Shown one piece after another: positions 1 through 5,605 of a DNA stretch of 5,605 nt; the first letter of the stretch is position 1, and each line of letters begins with the position of its first letter. The position numbers and the translations under genes were made by a program. This DNA is from Bacteroidales bacterium (lineage in GTDB: Bacteria; Bacteroidota; Bacteroidia; Bacteroidales; VadinHA17). Where the stretch lies: positions 1-5,605 of the forward strand of contig JALOMK010000166.1 of assembly GCA_025455505.1 (NCBI GenBank), in the 5' to 3' direction. Under the pieces are notes generated by a model that worked only from the letters and a program-made list of their open reading frames with translations, did no database searches and was not told where the DNA came from.

Positions 1-1
1 C

Positions 2-2119
2 TGGCTTGTAAGAAATGGCGATGTGAGGTTCAATGAAGACGGGGTACTCTTTGCTGACTCATCGTTTTTTAGGGTTTTCAGCTTCAGGCTGCTAAGGGGC
101 GACAGGAATAAAGCCCTGGTTAACCCGAGATCGATTGTGCTTACCGAGGAATTCGCGGCGAAATATTTCGGAAAGGAAGATCCAATTGGAAAAAAGATAA
201 GTCTCGAGGCTGATACGAATCTTTATACCGTTACAGGAGTTGTTGAGAATGTTCCATCAAATTCGCACATGCAGTTCGACATGCTGGGCTCGCTCAACTC
301 GCTCAGGAATTCCCAGGGAACCAACTGGGTGAACCATAATTTCCACACTTATGTGAGGCTAAGGGAAGGTAGCGCTGAGGAGGATATGGAACCTAAACTG
401 CAGGGCTGCATTGAGAAATACGTGGGGCCACAGATAAAGGAATTCCTGGGAATAACCATAGAGGATTTCAGGAATGCCGGCAACCAGTTCGGGTATGAGC
501 TGGAGCCACTCAGCGACATTCACCTGAAGGGAGCTCCGCAGTACTCACTTGAGCCGGCGGGTTCGGTTACCAATGTAATTATCTTCGCGGTGATTGCCCT
601 GCTCATTCTCATTGTTGCTATAATTAACTATGTGAATCTTGCAACCGCCAGGTCGGCCTCGAGGGCCAAGGAAGTCGGTATACGCAAGGTTTCGGGAGGA
701 GATAAGGCAGGTCTGATGGCCCAGTTTATCGGGGAGTCGCTGCTGCTTGTGACGGTTGCGGCCTTTATTGCCTCAATGCTTGTGCTGGTACTTATGCCCT
801 TGTTCAATAATTTGATAGGTAAGGATATTTCGCTGTCGCTCGCCGGCGGAGCAAGGGGAGTCATTGGCCTTGGCGGTCTGATAGCGTTCACAGGTATTCT
901 TGCGGGCTTTTACCCTGCCTTTGTACTGGCTTCGTATAATCCTGCCGAGGTTCTCAAGGGTACTCTTAATCCGGGTTCAATGTCAAAGACTCTCAGGGGC
1001 ATACTTGTAGTATTCCAGTTTTCAGTTTCAATAATAATAATAATAGGTGCTTTTGCAGTTTACAGGCAGTTGAATTTCATGACATCTGCCGACCTTGGAT
1101 TCGATAAGGAGAAGCTGCTCGTTGTAAGAAGGCCCGATGCACTTGAGCGCCAGCTGGAATCCTTCAAGGACCAGGTATTGAGGATACCCGGAGTGGAGAA
1201 TGTTGCAAATGCAACTGCCATACCGGGAACTGTATTCAGCAACAATGCCTTCCTTCGCGATGATGATCCGACAAAAGCGACCTATCTAATCAACCAGACT
1301 CTGGTAAGTATCGGTTTTGCCGAAACTCTTGGTACAAGGCTGGTTTCGGGAAGAAGTTTCTCCAGGGAATACGGCACCGATTCGACCGCCATAATGATAA
1401 ATGAAGCTGCTGTGAAGGCACTGGGGCTTAAGGAGCCTGTCGTGGGGCAGTACATACTTCAGCCACAGAGGCCCGGGGAATTCCAGAAGAAGAAGATTAT
1501 CGGAGTAATGAAGGATTTCAATATAGAATCGCTGCATAAGAAAATTACACCGGTTTGTTTTACAATAATGAACGGCAATTTTGAGGGTTACCTCTGCATA
1601 AGGCTTAACGGTGCTGATACAGAAAATACAATAAGGGCAATTGAAAAAGTATGGTCATCGATATCCGTGCGGCAGCCATTCCAGTACAATTTCTTCGGCG
1701 ACCAGTTCAATGAGCTGTATGAAACGGAGATTAAGGCAGGAAGGATATTCGTTTTCTTTGCAGTGCTTGCAGTAATGATAGCCTGTCTCGGCCTTATCGG
1801 ACTGATAACATATATGACCACAGTTCGTACCCGCGAAGTAGGCATCAGGAAGACCTATGGGGCCACGGAGAACTCGGTTGTGTCACTTCTGTCGCGCGAG
1901 GTGCTTGTTCTGATAGCGGTTTCATCCCTGCTTGCCTATCCTGTTGCCTGGTATGGCATAAGCGTATGGCTCAGGGGCTTTGCAGAAAAGACCACAATAA
2001 ATCCCCTGATCTACATAGCCGCCACATTCATTGCAGTTATAACAGGATGGCTGTCGATAAGCTGGCAGGCGATAAGGGCAGCGGGCTATAATCCTGCCGA
2101 AGCCCTTCGTTACAAATAA
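2..2119 (+). CDS. ABC transporter permease, MacB/FtsX type (5'-partial)
   Basis: Inner-membrane permease of the MacB-like (type VII, mechanotransmission) ABC family; the substrate cannot be told from sequence. The frame is open to the left edge, so the GTG at 23 is only the first possible start inside the window and the true start lies upstream. Residues here are counted from that GTG (698 aa). Residues 1-180 are most of a MacB periplasmic core domain (ADSSFFRVFSF, then VLTEEFAAKYFG and DPIGKKI). The first FtsX block follows, with membrane segments near 183-207, 236-262 and 280-303, then another at 325-348. A second periplasmic domain spans 350-573, and the last FtsX block has segments near 575-598, 626-650 and 661-682. 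Internal duplication is plain: EVGIRKVSGG (217-226) matches EVGIRKTYGA (605-614), and YNPAEVLKG (305-313) matches YNPAEALRY (689-697). Compared with the usual ~790-800 aa, about 90 N-terminal residues including the first membrane helix are missing, consistent with the window edge. No ATPase partner is visible here. Confidence 0.95.
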   Translation, partial: WLVRNGDVRFNEDGVLFADSSFFRVFSFRLLRGDRNKALVNPRSIVLTEEFAAKYFGKEDPIGKKISLEADTNLYTVTGVVENVPSNSHMQFDMLGSLNSLRNSQGTNWVNHNFHTYVRLREGSAEEDMEPKLQGCIEKYVGPQIKEFLGITIEDFRNAGNQFGYELEPLSDIHLKGAPQYSLEPAGSVTNVIIFAVIALLILIVAIINYVNLATARSASRAKEVGIRKVSGGDKAGLMAQFIGESLLLVTVAAFIASMLVLVLMPLFNNLIGKDISLSLAGGARGVIGLGGLIAFTGILAGFYPAFVLASYNPAEVLKGTLNPGSMSKTLRGILVVFQFSVSIIIIIGAFAVYRQLNFMTSADLGFDKEKLLVVRRPDALERQLESFKDQVLRIPGVENVANATAIPGTVFSNNAFLRDDDPTKATYLINQTLVSIGFAETLGTRLVSGRSFSREYGTDSTAIMINEAAVKALGLKEPVVGQYILQPQRPGEFQKKKIIGVMKDFNIESLHKKITPVCFTIMNGNFEGYLCIRLNGADTENTIRAIEKVWSSISVRQPFQYNFFGDQFNELYETEIKAGRIFVFFAVLAVMIACLGLIGLITYMTTVRTREVGIRKTYGATENSVVSLLSREVLVLIAVSSLLAYPVAWYGISVWLRGFAEKTTINPLIYIAATFIAVITGWLSISWQAIRAAGYNPAEALRYK

Positions 2120-2127
2120 TACGTCCG

Positions 2128-2187
2128 GACTGCACGACTGCACGACTGCACGACTGCACGACCGCACGACTGCAAGACTGCAAGACT
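2128..2187. repeat. Tandem array of an 8-bp unit (GACTGCAC), about 7.5 copies
   Basis: Seven contiguous 8-bp units start 8 bp after the permease stop codon. Four are exact GACTGCAC (2128-2159), one is GACCGCAC (2160-2167) and two are GACTGCAA (2168-2183), followed by a half unit GACT (2184-2187). Variants lie only at the downstream end, as expected of an array that grows or shrinks by slippage from the other side. The array is non-coding on the + strand and much more GC-rich than the AT-rich sequence after it. It has no long inverted repeat or T-tract, so it is not a normal terminator, and no spacers, so it is not CRISPR. Its function is unknown; it may be a dispersed intergenic repeat family or a variable-number tandem repeat. 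Confidence 0.95.
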
Positions 2188-2204
2188 AGACCTCAATAGT
2201 ATTA

Positions 2205-2234
2205 TTGACACTGTGGCTTCATTAACCGTATATT
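2205..2234 (+). promoter_or_regulatory. Candidate promoter for the PUA/ASCH-like gene
   Basis: TTGACA (2205-2210) and TATATT (2229-2234) are separated by 18 bp, about 95 bp upstream of the ATG at 2328. The -10-like box overlaps the middle TTAAC word of the direct-repeat element beginning at 2222, so a protein bound there could block or shift polymerase. It matches a generic sigma-70 pattern. The Bacteroidetes housekeeping consensus (TTTG and TAnnTTTG) is not matched well, so this is a weak call. Confidence 0.25.
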
Positions 2235-2248
2235 AACACTCTGTTAAC
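2222..2248. promoter_or_regulatory. Triple TTAAC element, 11-bp period (putative operator)
   Basis: Three exact TTAAC words lie at 2222-2226, 2233-2237 and 2244-2248, each 11 bp after the previous, on one helix face. OmpR/CpxR/PhoB-class response regulators bind direct repeats at 10-11 bp spacing, so this arrangement suits such a regulator. The right half can also be read as an inverted repeat, TTAAC-N5-GTTAA (2233-2247). The element ends 79 bp before the ATG at 2328. The 15-mer at 2233-2247 recurs with one mismatch at 5052-5066, upstream of the Spy/CpxP-like gene. The identity of any binding protein is unknown. Confidence 0.5.
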
Positions 2249-2327
2249 TAAATATTTAATAAATTAGCTGTAACATTCGTAAAAATTCGCCGTCTATTAC
2301 TAATGAAACCTGAAACCAAAAGTGTCC

Positions 2328-2762
2328 ATGGACCATATCGTTTATGTCAATTCTAAAGCCAGGGAACTTGAGAACCTCATCGAGGGAAAGAAGTCCATGA
2401 TAATAAGAGGGGCGCAGGGAAGGAAACTTCCTCACGGGAGGGTCAGCAGGGGTGATATGCTCTATTTTCTCAATAACAACGGGGAAGCGATGATAAGGGC
2501 TAAAGGTATAGTATCGTCAGTTTACTGCTCCGACAAGCTTTCGGTTGAGGAATCCTTTGAAACAATCATAAGACACCAGGATAAACTTCAGCTTCCCGAT
2601 GAACAGTTCGACATGATTGCAGGAAAGCGCTTCCTGGTTCTTGTAGGAGTGGTTGATATAGAGCCTGTAGAGCCAATATTCTTCGATCGCTCAAGATTCG
2701 CGAATATTGATGACTGGATCCCGGTAGGCGATATTGCGGTGCTGACAGTTGCTGCCAGCTGA
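2328..2762 (+). CDS. Small PUA/ASCH-like domain protein
   Basis: A cytoplasmic protein of 144 aa with no signal peptide or membrane segment. I chose the ATG at 2328 over the in-frame GTG at 2322: it adds only two residues less, and the MDHIVYVNSKARELENL start reads naturally; neither has a clear ribosome-binding site. The recognisable part is residues 23-60: SMIIRGAQGRKLPHGRV, then a GD and a hydrophobic strand (GDMLYFLNN), which resembles the PUA-like/ASCH fold, where a G-x-K/R motif precedes a GD turn and a beta strand. A charged middle (LSVEESFETIIRHQDKLQL, 71-89) is probably helical. The end has RFLVLVGVVDIEPVEP (101-116), another strand, and DDWIPVGDI (128-136). PUA-like domains generally bind RNA or modified nucleotides, but no substrate or catalytic function can be assigned here. 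It is probably transcribed alone: the flanking gaps are 208 and 163 bp. The fold call is by pattern recognition only and could be wrong in detail. Confidence 0.8.
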   Translation: MDHIVYVNSKARELENLIEGKKSMIIRGAQGRKLPHGRVSRGDMLYFLNNNGEAMIRAKGIVSSVYCSDKLSVEESFETIIRHQDKLQLPDEQFDMIAGKRFLVLVGVVDIEPVEPIFFDRSRFANIDDWIPVGDIAVLTVAAS

Positions 2763-2840
2763 TTCTGATGCTGATCCTTTTCCCTATCCTGACTCATCCA
2801 AAAGGCTGTTATGTGGGTTTTCCCTTATTCTTTTCGGATT

Positions 2841-2858
2841 TTTAACACTTTTTAGCAC
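2841..2858. promoter_or_regulatory. TTTARCAC direct repeat, 10-bp period (putative regulatory site)
   Basis: TTTAACAC (2841-2848) is followed exactly 10 bp later by TTTAGCAC (2851-2858), a direct repeat with one mismatch, ending 67 bp before the ATG at 2926. The spacing suits a response-regulator dimer, and the first half shares TTAACACT with the element at 2233. A possible -7-like TTTG at 2872-2875 lies just downstream, but the rest of the Bacteroidetes promoter consensus is imperfect. Confidence 0.3.
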
Positions 2859-2925
2859 CGCGAAAGGAATATTTGGCATAGCTTGGATGTCTAAATCAGG
2901 ATCAACTCACTAAAATCTTACAATT

Positions 2926-3453
2926 ATGAAAAAAAATGTATCTATGCTGACCAGGTATTTTTCACTCGCTGTCATTATTGCCATGATGATACCGGCTGTT
3001 TCAAACGCACAGGGAGGCAAGGCAAACTTTGCAGGCACCTGGACACTGAATGCTGAGAAAAGCACAATGCCCCAGGGTGGCGGTGGAGGGGGAATGAGAA
3101 TGGGCGGAGGAAACTTCGTTGCAGTTCAGGAAGCCAACCTTCTTACAGTTGAAAGGACCTTCCAGAATCAGGATGGCGAGTCAATGAAGACCACTATGAA
3201 ATATACTCTTGACGGAAAGGAGAGCATAAATACAAGCCAGAGAGGCGATTCAAAATCTATCGCCAAATGGTCGGCCGACGGCAAGACTCTCACCATTGAA
3301 ACCTCCAGTACTTTCGACATGAACGGTGAGACAAGGACAATGAAGTCGGCACAAGCCTGGACTCTTACAGATGCAAACACCCTGGCAATAACATCAACAA
3401 GGCTGGACCGCGACGGGAATGAAGTAAAAACAACAATGGTTTACAACAAGTAA
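2926..3453 (+). CDS. Secreted lipocalin-like protein of unknown function
   Basis: A 175-aa exported protein. Residues 1-28 form a signal peptide (KK near the start, hydrophobic YFSLAVIIAMMIPAV, cleavage probably at SNA|Q). It lacks a lipobox cysteine, so it should be soluble in the periplasm or outside the cell. The mature part opens with NFAGTWTLNAEKS (34-46), the G-x-W start typical of lipocalin/calycin-like small beta barrels. Alternating strands follow: LLTVERTFQ, MKTTMKYTLDG, SIAKWSADGKTLTIETSSTF, AQAWTLTDANTLAITSTRLD, EVKTTMVYN. Between the first two strands is a low-complexity loop (51-62) of six glycines, MRM and three more glycines. No ligand or catalytic residues can be named. The ATG at 2926 is the natural start because it begins the signal peptide. 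The gene ends in a strong terminator, so it is probably the end of its transcript. The call as secreted is firm; the lipocalin-like fold is moderate. Confidence 0.88.
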   Translation: MKKNVSMLTRYFSLAVIIAMMIPAVSNAQGGKANFAGTWTLNAEKSTMPQGGGGGGMRMGGGNFVAVQEANLLTVERTFQNQDGESMKTTMKYTLDGKESINTSQRGDSKSIAKWSADGKTLTIETSSTFDMNGETRTMKSAQAWTLTDANTLAITSTRLDRDGNEVKTTMVYNK

Positions 3454-3475
3454 ATTTGGGTCATTATTTAAGCTC

Positions 3476-3514
3476 AAAGAGGCTGTCTCATGTTTAACAG
3501 AGACAGCCTTTTTT
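3476..3514 (+). terminator. Intrinsic (Rho-independent) terminator
   Basis: A perfect 10-bp stem, AGGCTGTCTC (3480-3489) with GAGACAGCCT (3500-3509), encloses a 10-nt loop and runs into six T residues (3509-3514). Upstream A residues (3476-3478) can extend the stem against the T-tract, giving partial function in the opposite direction too. It lies 23 bp after the stop codon at 3453 and separates the lipocalin-like gene from the FISUMP gene. Confidence 0.93.
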
Positions 3515-3667
3515 AATTTCCTTTTACCGGTTTTTGAAAGCAGGTATTGAAACGGGATTTACAAACAATCGCAAAATGTTTATTAACAATGCTTTCCAAA
3601 GTGTCGGTCGATATGTACCTTAGTTTGCTGATGACTTGTTTGCAATAATGATCAACTACTTGTCCCT

Positions 3668-4993
3668 ATGAAAAACATACTGTCACTTCTGGTTCTTGGT
3701 TTTTTATCAGCAGCAGCTTATTGCCAGAACTACCTTATATCCTTTGCCGCCACCGGCGATACTACAGAAATCGAAAATATTCAGGTTGAAAATATTACCA
3801 AGGGGACAAGCATCCTTCTTTCCGGGAGCGACCAGCTAAGGCTTTCTTCTACAGTGGACGTAAGCAATTACAATTTCGGAAAGGAGCTCGTGCGACTGTA
3901 TCCAAATCCCTCACAGGGAAGTTCATTTATGGAATTCAGGGCGGAAAATTCCGGAGTAGTAAAGGTTTCGCTCTGCGACATGAGCGGGAGGCAGGTGTCA
4001 GACTGGGAAGGAATCCTTGAGAGCGGGGTCCAGAAGTTTGCAATAAATGCCGCATCAAGGGGAGTGTACCTTCTCAGGATCGAAAGTGGAGGCATTAATA
4101 CAATTGCAAGATTTATTAATTCAGGATATGGCGGGGGTAGCAACGAAATCTCATATTCGGGCTTTGCAGGGGAACTTGTTAAAGCTGAGGAACAGGACGG
4201 CGGAAGCAAGGGTGGCACAGAAATTACGATGCTTTATAACACCGGCGATAAGCTTCGCTATACAGCCAAGTCGAAGTACTACTACACCGTTTTTGCTGAT
4301 GTCCCGACAGCTGATAAAACAGTGACATTCACTTTTGCAAAATGCTCCGATTATGAAAACAACAGGTACAAAGTTGTTAAGATAGGTACACAGTTGTGGA
4401 TGGCGGAGAATCTTAAGTCGGGTTATTACAGCAACGGCACCCCCATTCCGTATGTAAACACCGTGGCCACCTGGGATGCACTCACAGCCACAGACAAGGC
4501 CTTTTGTTATTACGACGACAACACAGCCAACGGGAACATTTACGGGGCTCTCTATACATGGCCGGCTGCTATGAATGGTGCAGCGGCCAGCAGCACTAGT
4601 CCAAGCAATGTACAGGGTGCCTGCCCGACAGGCTGGCACCTGCCCAGCGACGCCGAATGGCATTCAATGATACTTGTAATCGATCCGGGCGCCCAGTATT
4701 CAACAACTGAAAGTTCATTCGCAGGCGGAATGCTCAAGGAAATGGGAACATCTCACTGGTCAGCTCCAAATGCAGGCGCTGCAGATACCTACGGTTTTGG
4801 AGCCCTGCCCTCCGGAAGACGGGTTGAGACAGGGCTGTTCACACAGCTATCATACAATGCAATGTGGTGGACAACCACTGATGCCTCGGGAAATGCCCGC
4901 GACCGGACTCTCTATTATACATTTGAAAGGATTGACAGGGCACCGGCATACAAAAATGTAGGATATGCAATCAGGTGTGTAAGAAATAATTAG
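3668..4993 (+). CDS. Secreted FISUMP-domain protein with internal T9SS sorting-like module
   Basis: A 441-aa exported protein. Residues 1-19 are a signal peptide (MKNILSLLVLGFLSAAAYC); AAYC is a poor lipobox, so lipidation is unlikely. Residues 20-70 form a short beta region (YLISFAATGDTTEIENIQVENIT). Residues 75-150 resemble a type IX secretion (Por) C-terminal sorting domain: LYPNPSQG, then VVKVSLCDMSGRQV, then ASRGVYLLRIESGG and IARFI. Here it sits near the N terminus instead of the end. A linker (151-225) with a Gly/Ser stretch leads to a C-terminal FISUMP domain (Fibrobacter succinogenes major paralogous domain, about 226-439). Its landmarks are YKVVKIGTQLWMAENLK, ACPTGWHLPSDAEW, FGALPSGRR, WWTTTDASGN and GYAIRCVRN. 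FISUMP domains are known from secreted or surface proteins of Fibrobacter and Bacteroidetes; their biochemical role is not established. The gene stands alone, 214 bp after the previous stop and past a terminator. Confidence 0.93.
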   Translation: MKNILSLLVLGFLSAAAYCQNYLISFAATGDTTEIENIQVENITKGTSILLSGSDQLRLSSTVDVSNYNFGKELVRLYPNPSQGSSFMEFRAENSGVVKVSLCDMSGRQVSDWEGILESGVQKFAINAASRGVYLLRIESGGINTIARFINSGYGGGSNEISYSGFAGELVKAEEQDGGSKGGTEITMLYNTGDKLRYTAKSKYYYTVFADVPTADKTVTFTFAKCSDYENNRYKVVKIGTQLWMAENLKSGYYSNGTPIPYVNTVATWDALTATDKAFCYYDDNTANGNIYGALYTWPAAMNGAAASSTSPSNVQGACPTGWHLPSDAEWHSMILVIDPGAQYSTTESSFAGGMLKEMGTSHWSAPNAGAADTYGFGALPSGRRVETGLFTQLSYNAMWWTTTDASGNARDRTLYYTFERIDRAPAYKNVGYAIRCVRNN

Positions 4994-5051
4994 AAGTATC
5001 TCTTTCCTGCTGCAACGCAACAGCGCTGCCTTATAAATTCCAGCTTATTGG

Positions 5052-5067
5052 TTAATACTCTGTTAAT
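5052..5067. promoter_or_regulatory. TTAAT-N6-TTAAT element (putative operator)
   Basis: Two TTAAT words (5052-5056 and 5063-5067) are 11 bp apart. The 15-mer TTAATACTCTGTTAA (5052-5066) differs by one base from 2233-2247 upstream of the PUA/ASCH-like gene, including the whole ACTCTG spacer. It ends 115 bp before the ATG at 5183. Preservation of the spacer as well as the half sites suggests a real site rather than chance AT-richness. No matching core promoter could be identified with confidence between it and the gene. Confidence 0.45.
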
Positions 5068-5182
5068 GCTCTCCTTCGCGGGAATAGTATTGCTTCAATT
5101 TTTGTCAAATAGGCAGAAACAAAGCTCCTATAGGGCCTTATTGAAAATCAGGAATAACAGATATTAATTAAATCAAAAGAAA

Positions 5183-5605
5183 ATGAAAACGTTAATCAGG
5201 TTATCAGCAGCAGTTATCGCAGTTGTGCTTTTCAGCACACAATTCATGAATGCCCAGCGCGGCTATGGTCCGAGGGGAAACTCCAGGAATATGCCCGGTT
5301 CAGGTTATGGAAACTACATGAAACATTTTACAGATTCTACAGGAAAAGCAGACACTGCCTTATTCAGAGGACCAGGTTTCAGGCATATGCAGGCTCCCGG
5401 CATGGGAAGAATGCACGGAATGAATGAGCGCTATGCATGGGGCCCGGGTTACGGTGGCATGAGGGGTGCTGGCCCCGGCTTTCGCGGGAACTTCAGGCAC
5501 GTTCCCTCTCCGGGACAGGGTTTCGGATTCAGGGGAGAAGGCCCTGGCCTAGGAAGGATAGACCTTCTGCCTGGTCTCACGGACAAACAGAAAAAGGATA
5601 TAGAT
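5183..5605 (+). CDS. Spy/CpxP-like periplasmic protein (LTxxQ motif), 3'-partial
   Basis: An open frame of 141 codons from the ATG at 5183 runs off the right edge. Residues 1-24 are a signal peptide (MKTLIRLSAAVIAVVLFSTQ, cleavage probably at MNA|Q). Residues 25-125 are low-complexity, rich in Gly, Arg, Met, Phe and Pro, with a Met/His-rich patch at 68-80 (HMQAPGMGRMHGM). The visible end, DLLPGLTDKQKKDID (127-141), holds LTDKQ (132-136), the LTxxQ motif that opens the helical domain of the Spy/CpxP family; ZraP/CnrX-type metal-sensing proteins are related. Spy and CpxP are periplasmic proteins tied to envelope stress: Spy is a chaperone, and CpxP restrains the CpxA kinase. Most of that domain lies beyond the window, so the assignment rests on the motif, the signal peptide and the family habit of a Met/Gly-rich leader. 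An A-rich stretch precedes the ATG. Chaperone versus metal-binding role cannot be decided here. Confidence 0.82.
   Translation, partial: MKTLIRLSAAVIAVVLFSTQFMNAQRGYGPRGNSRNMPGSGYGNYMKHFTDSTGKADTALFRGPGFRHMQAPGMGRMHGMNERYAWGPGYGGMRGAGPGFRGNFRHVPSPGQGFGFRGEGPGLGRIDLLPGLTDKQKKDID

Noticed and set aside
23..25. GTG at 23 as the true start of the permease
   Set aside because: The frame is open upstream to the window edge and reads as family-like sequence (WLVRNGDVRFNEDGV). The N-terminal membrane helix expected in this family is missing.
628..891. Minus-strand open frame inside the permease gene
   Set aside because: It lies wholly opposite a well-supported FtsX coding region, its translation matches no family I know, and its composition is that of an antisense shadow. 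The same holds for the other minus-strand frames inside the permease gene.
1922..2167. Minus-strand open frame reading through the 8-bp repeat array
   Set aside because: It starts in the repeat array and then runs antisense to the conserved C-terminal FtsX block; there is no support for a real product.
2128..2187. CRISPR array or transposon terminal repeat
   Set aside because: Units are contiguous 8-mers with no spacers, and no cas or transposase gene or flanking target duplication is visible.
3583..3623. Regulatory site and promoter before the FISUMP gene (single TTAAC at 3583, TACCTTAG at 3616-3623)
   Set aside because: There is only one TTAAC with no partner at 10-11 bp. The -7-like box has one mismatch to TAnnTTTG and no TTTG lies at the right distance upstream.
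4151..4663. Longest minus-strand frame (170 codons) opposite the FISUMP gene
   Set aside because: It overlaps strongly conserved FISUMP coding sequence on the + strand, has a Cys/Val-rich composition unlike a typical protein, and no recognisable domain or upstream signal.
5009..5029. Possible terminator after the FISUMP gene
   Set aside because: Only a 4-bp stem (GCTG...CAGC) can form and no T-tract follows; the sequence is mainly a short GCAAC duplication and an AGCGCT palindrome.

Overview
The window looks like a piece of a Bacteroidetes chromosome, probably a free-living or environmental member of the Bacteroidales/Marinilabiliales type. Three things point there: a MacB/FtsX-type permease of the long two-domain form common in that phylum, a FISUMP-domain protein carrying an internal type IX secretion (Por) sorting-like module, and start codons preceded by A-rich sequence rather than clear Shine-Dalgarno sites. 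The lineage call is inference from gene content; no rRNA or marker gene is present.

Layout (all genes on the + strand): (1) the 3' ~88% of an ABC-transporter permease, open at the left edge and ending at 2119; (2) an intergenic region of about 200 bp that starts with a tandem array of an 8-bp unit (GACTGCAC), followed by an AT-rich stretch with three TTAAC words at exact 11-bp spacing; (3) a small cytoplasmic PUA/ASCH-like protein (2328-2762); (4) a small secreted lipocalin-like protein (2926-3453) closed by a strong intrinsic terminator (3476-3514); (5) a secreted FISUMP protein (3668-4993); (6) the first 141 codons of a Spy/CpxP-like periplasmic protein, starting at 5183 and cut by the right edge.

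Intergenic gaps are 163-214 bp, so these are probably separate transcription units rather than one operon. Four of the five products act at or beyond the inner membrane (permease, lipocalin-like protein, FISUMP protein, Spy/CpxP-like protein). A near-identical 15-bp element (TTAAYACTCTGTTAA) lies upstream of both the PUA/ASCH-like gene and the Spy/CpxP-like gene. A looser relative (TTTARCAC repeated at 10 bp) lies upstream of the lipocalin-like gene. This could mean shared control by an envelope-responsive regulator, but that is a hypothesis from motif spacing only. I see no rRNA, tRNA, CRISPR array, insertion sequence or phage gene. There is no clear evidence for a wholly new multi-gene system; the most noteworthy items are the repeat array, the shared upstream element and the unusual placement of the sorting-like module in the FISUMP protein.
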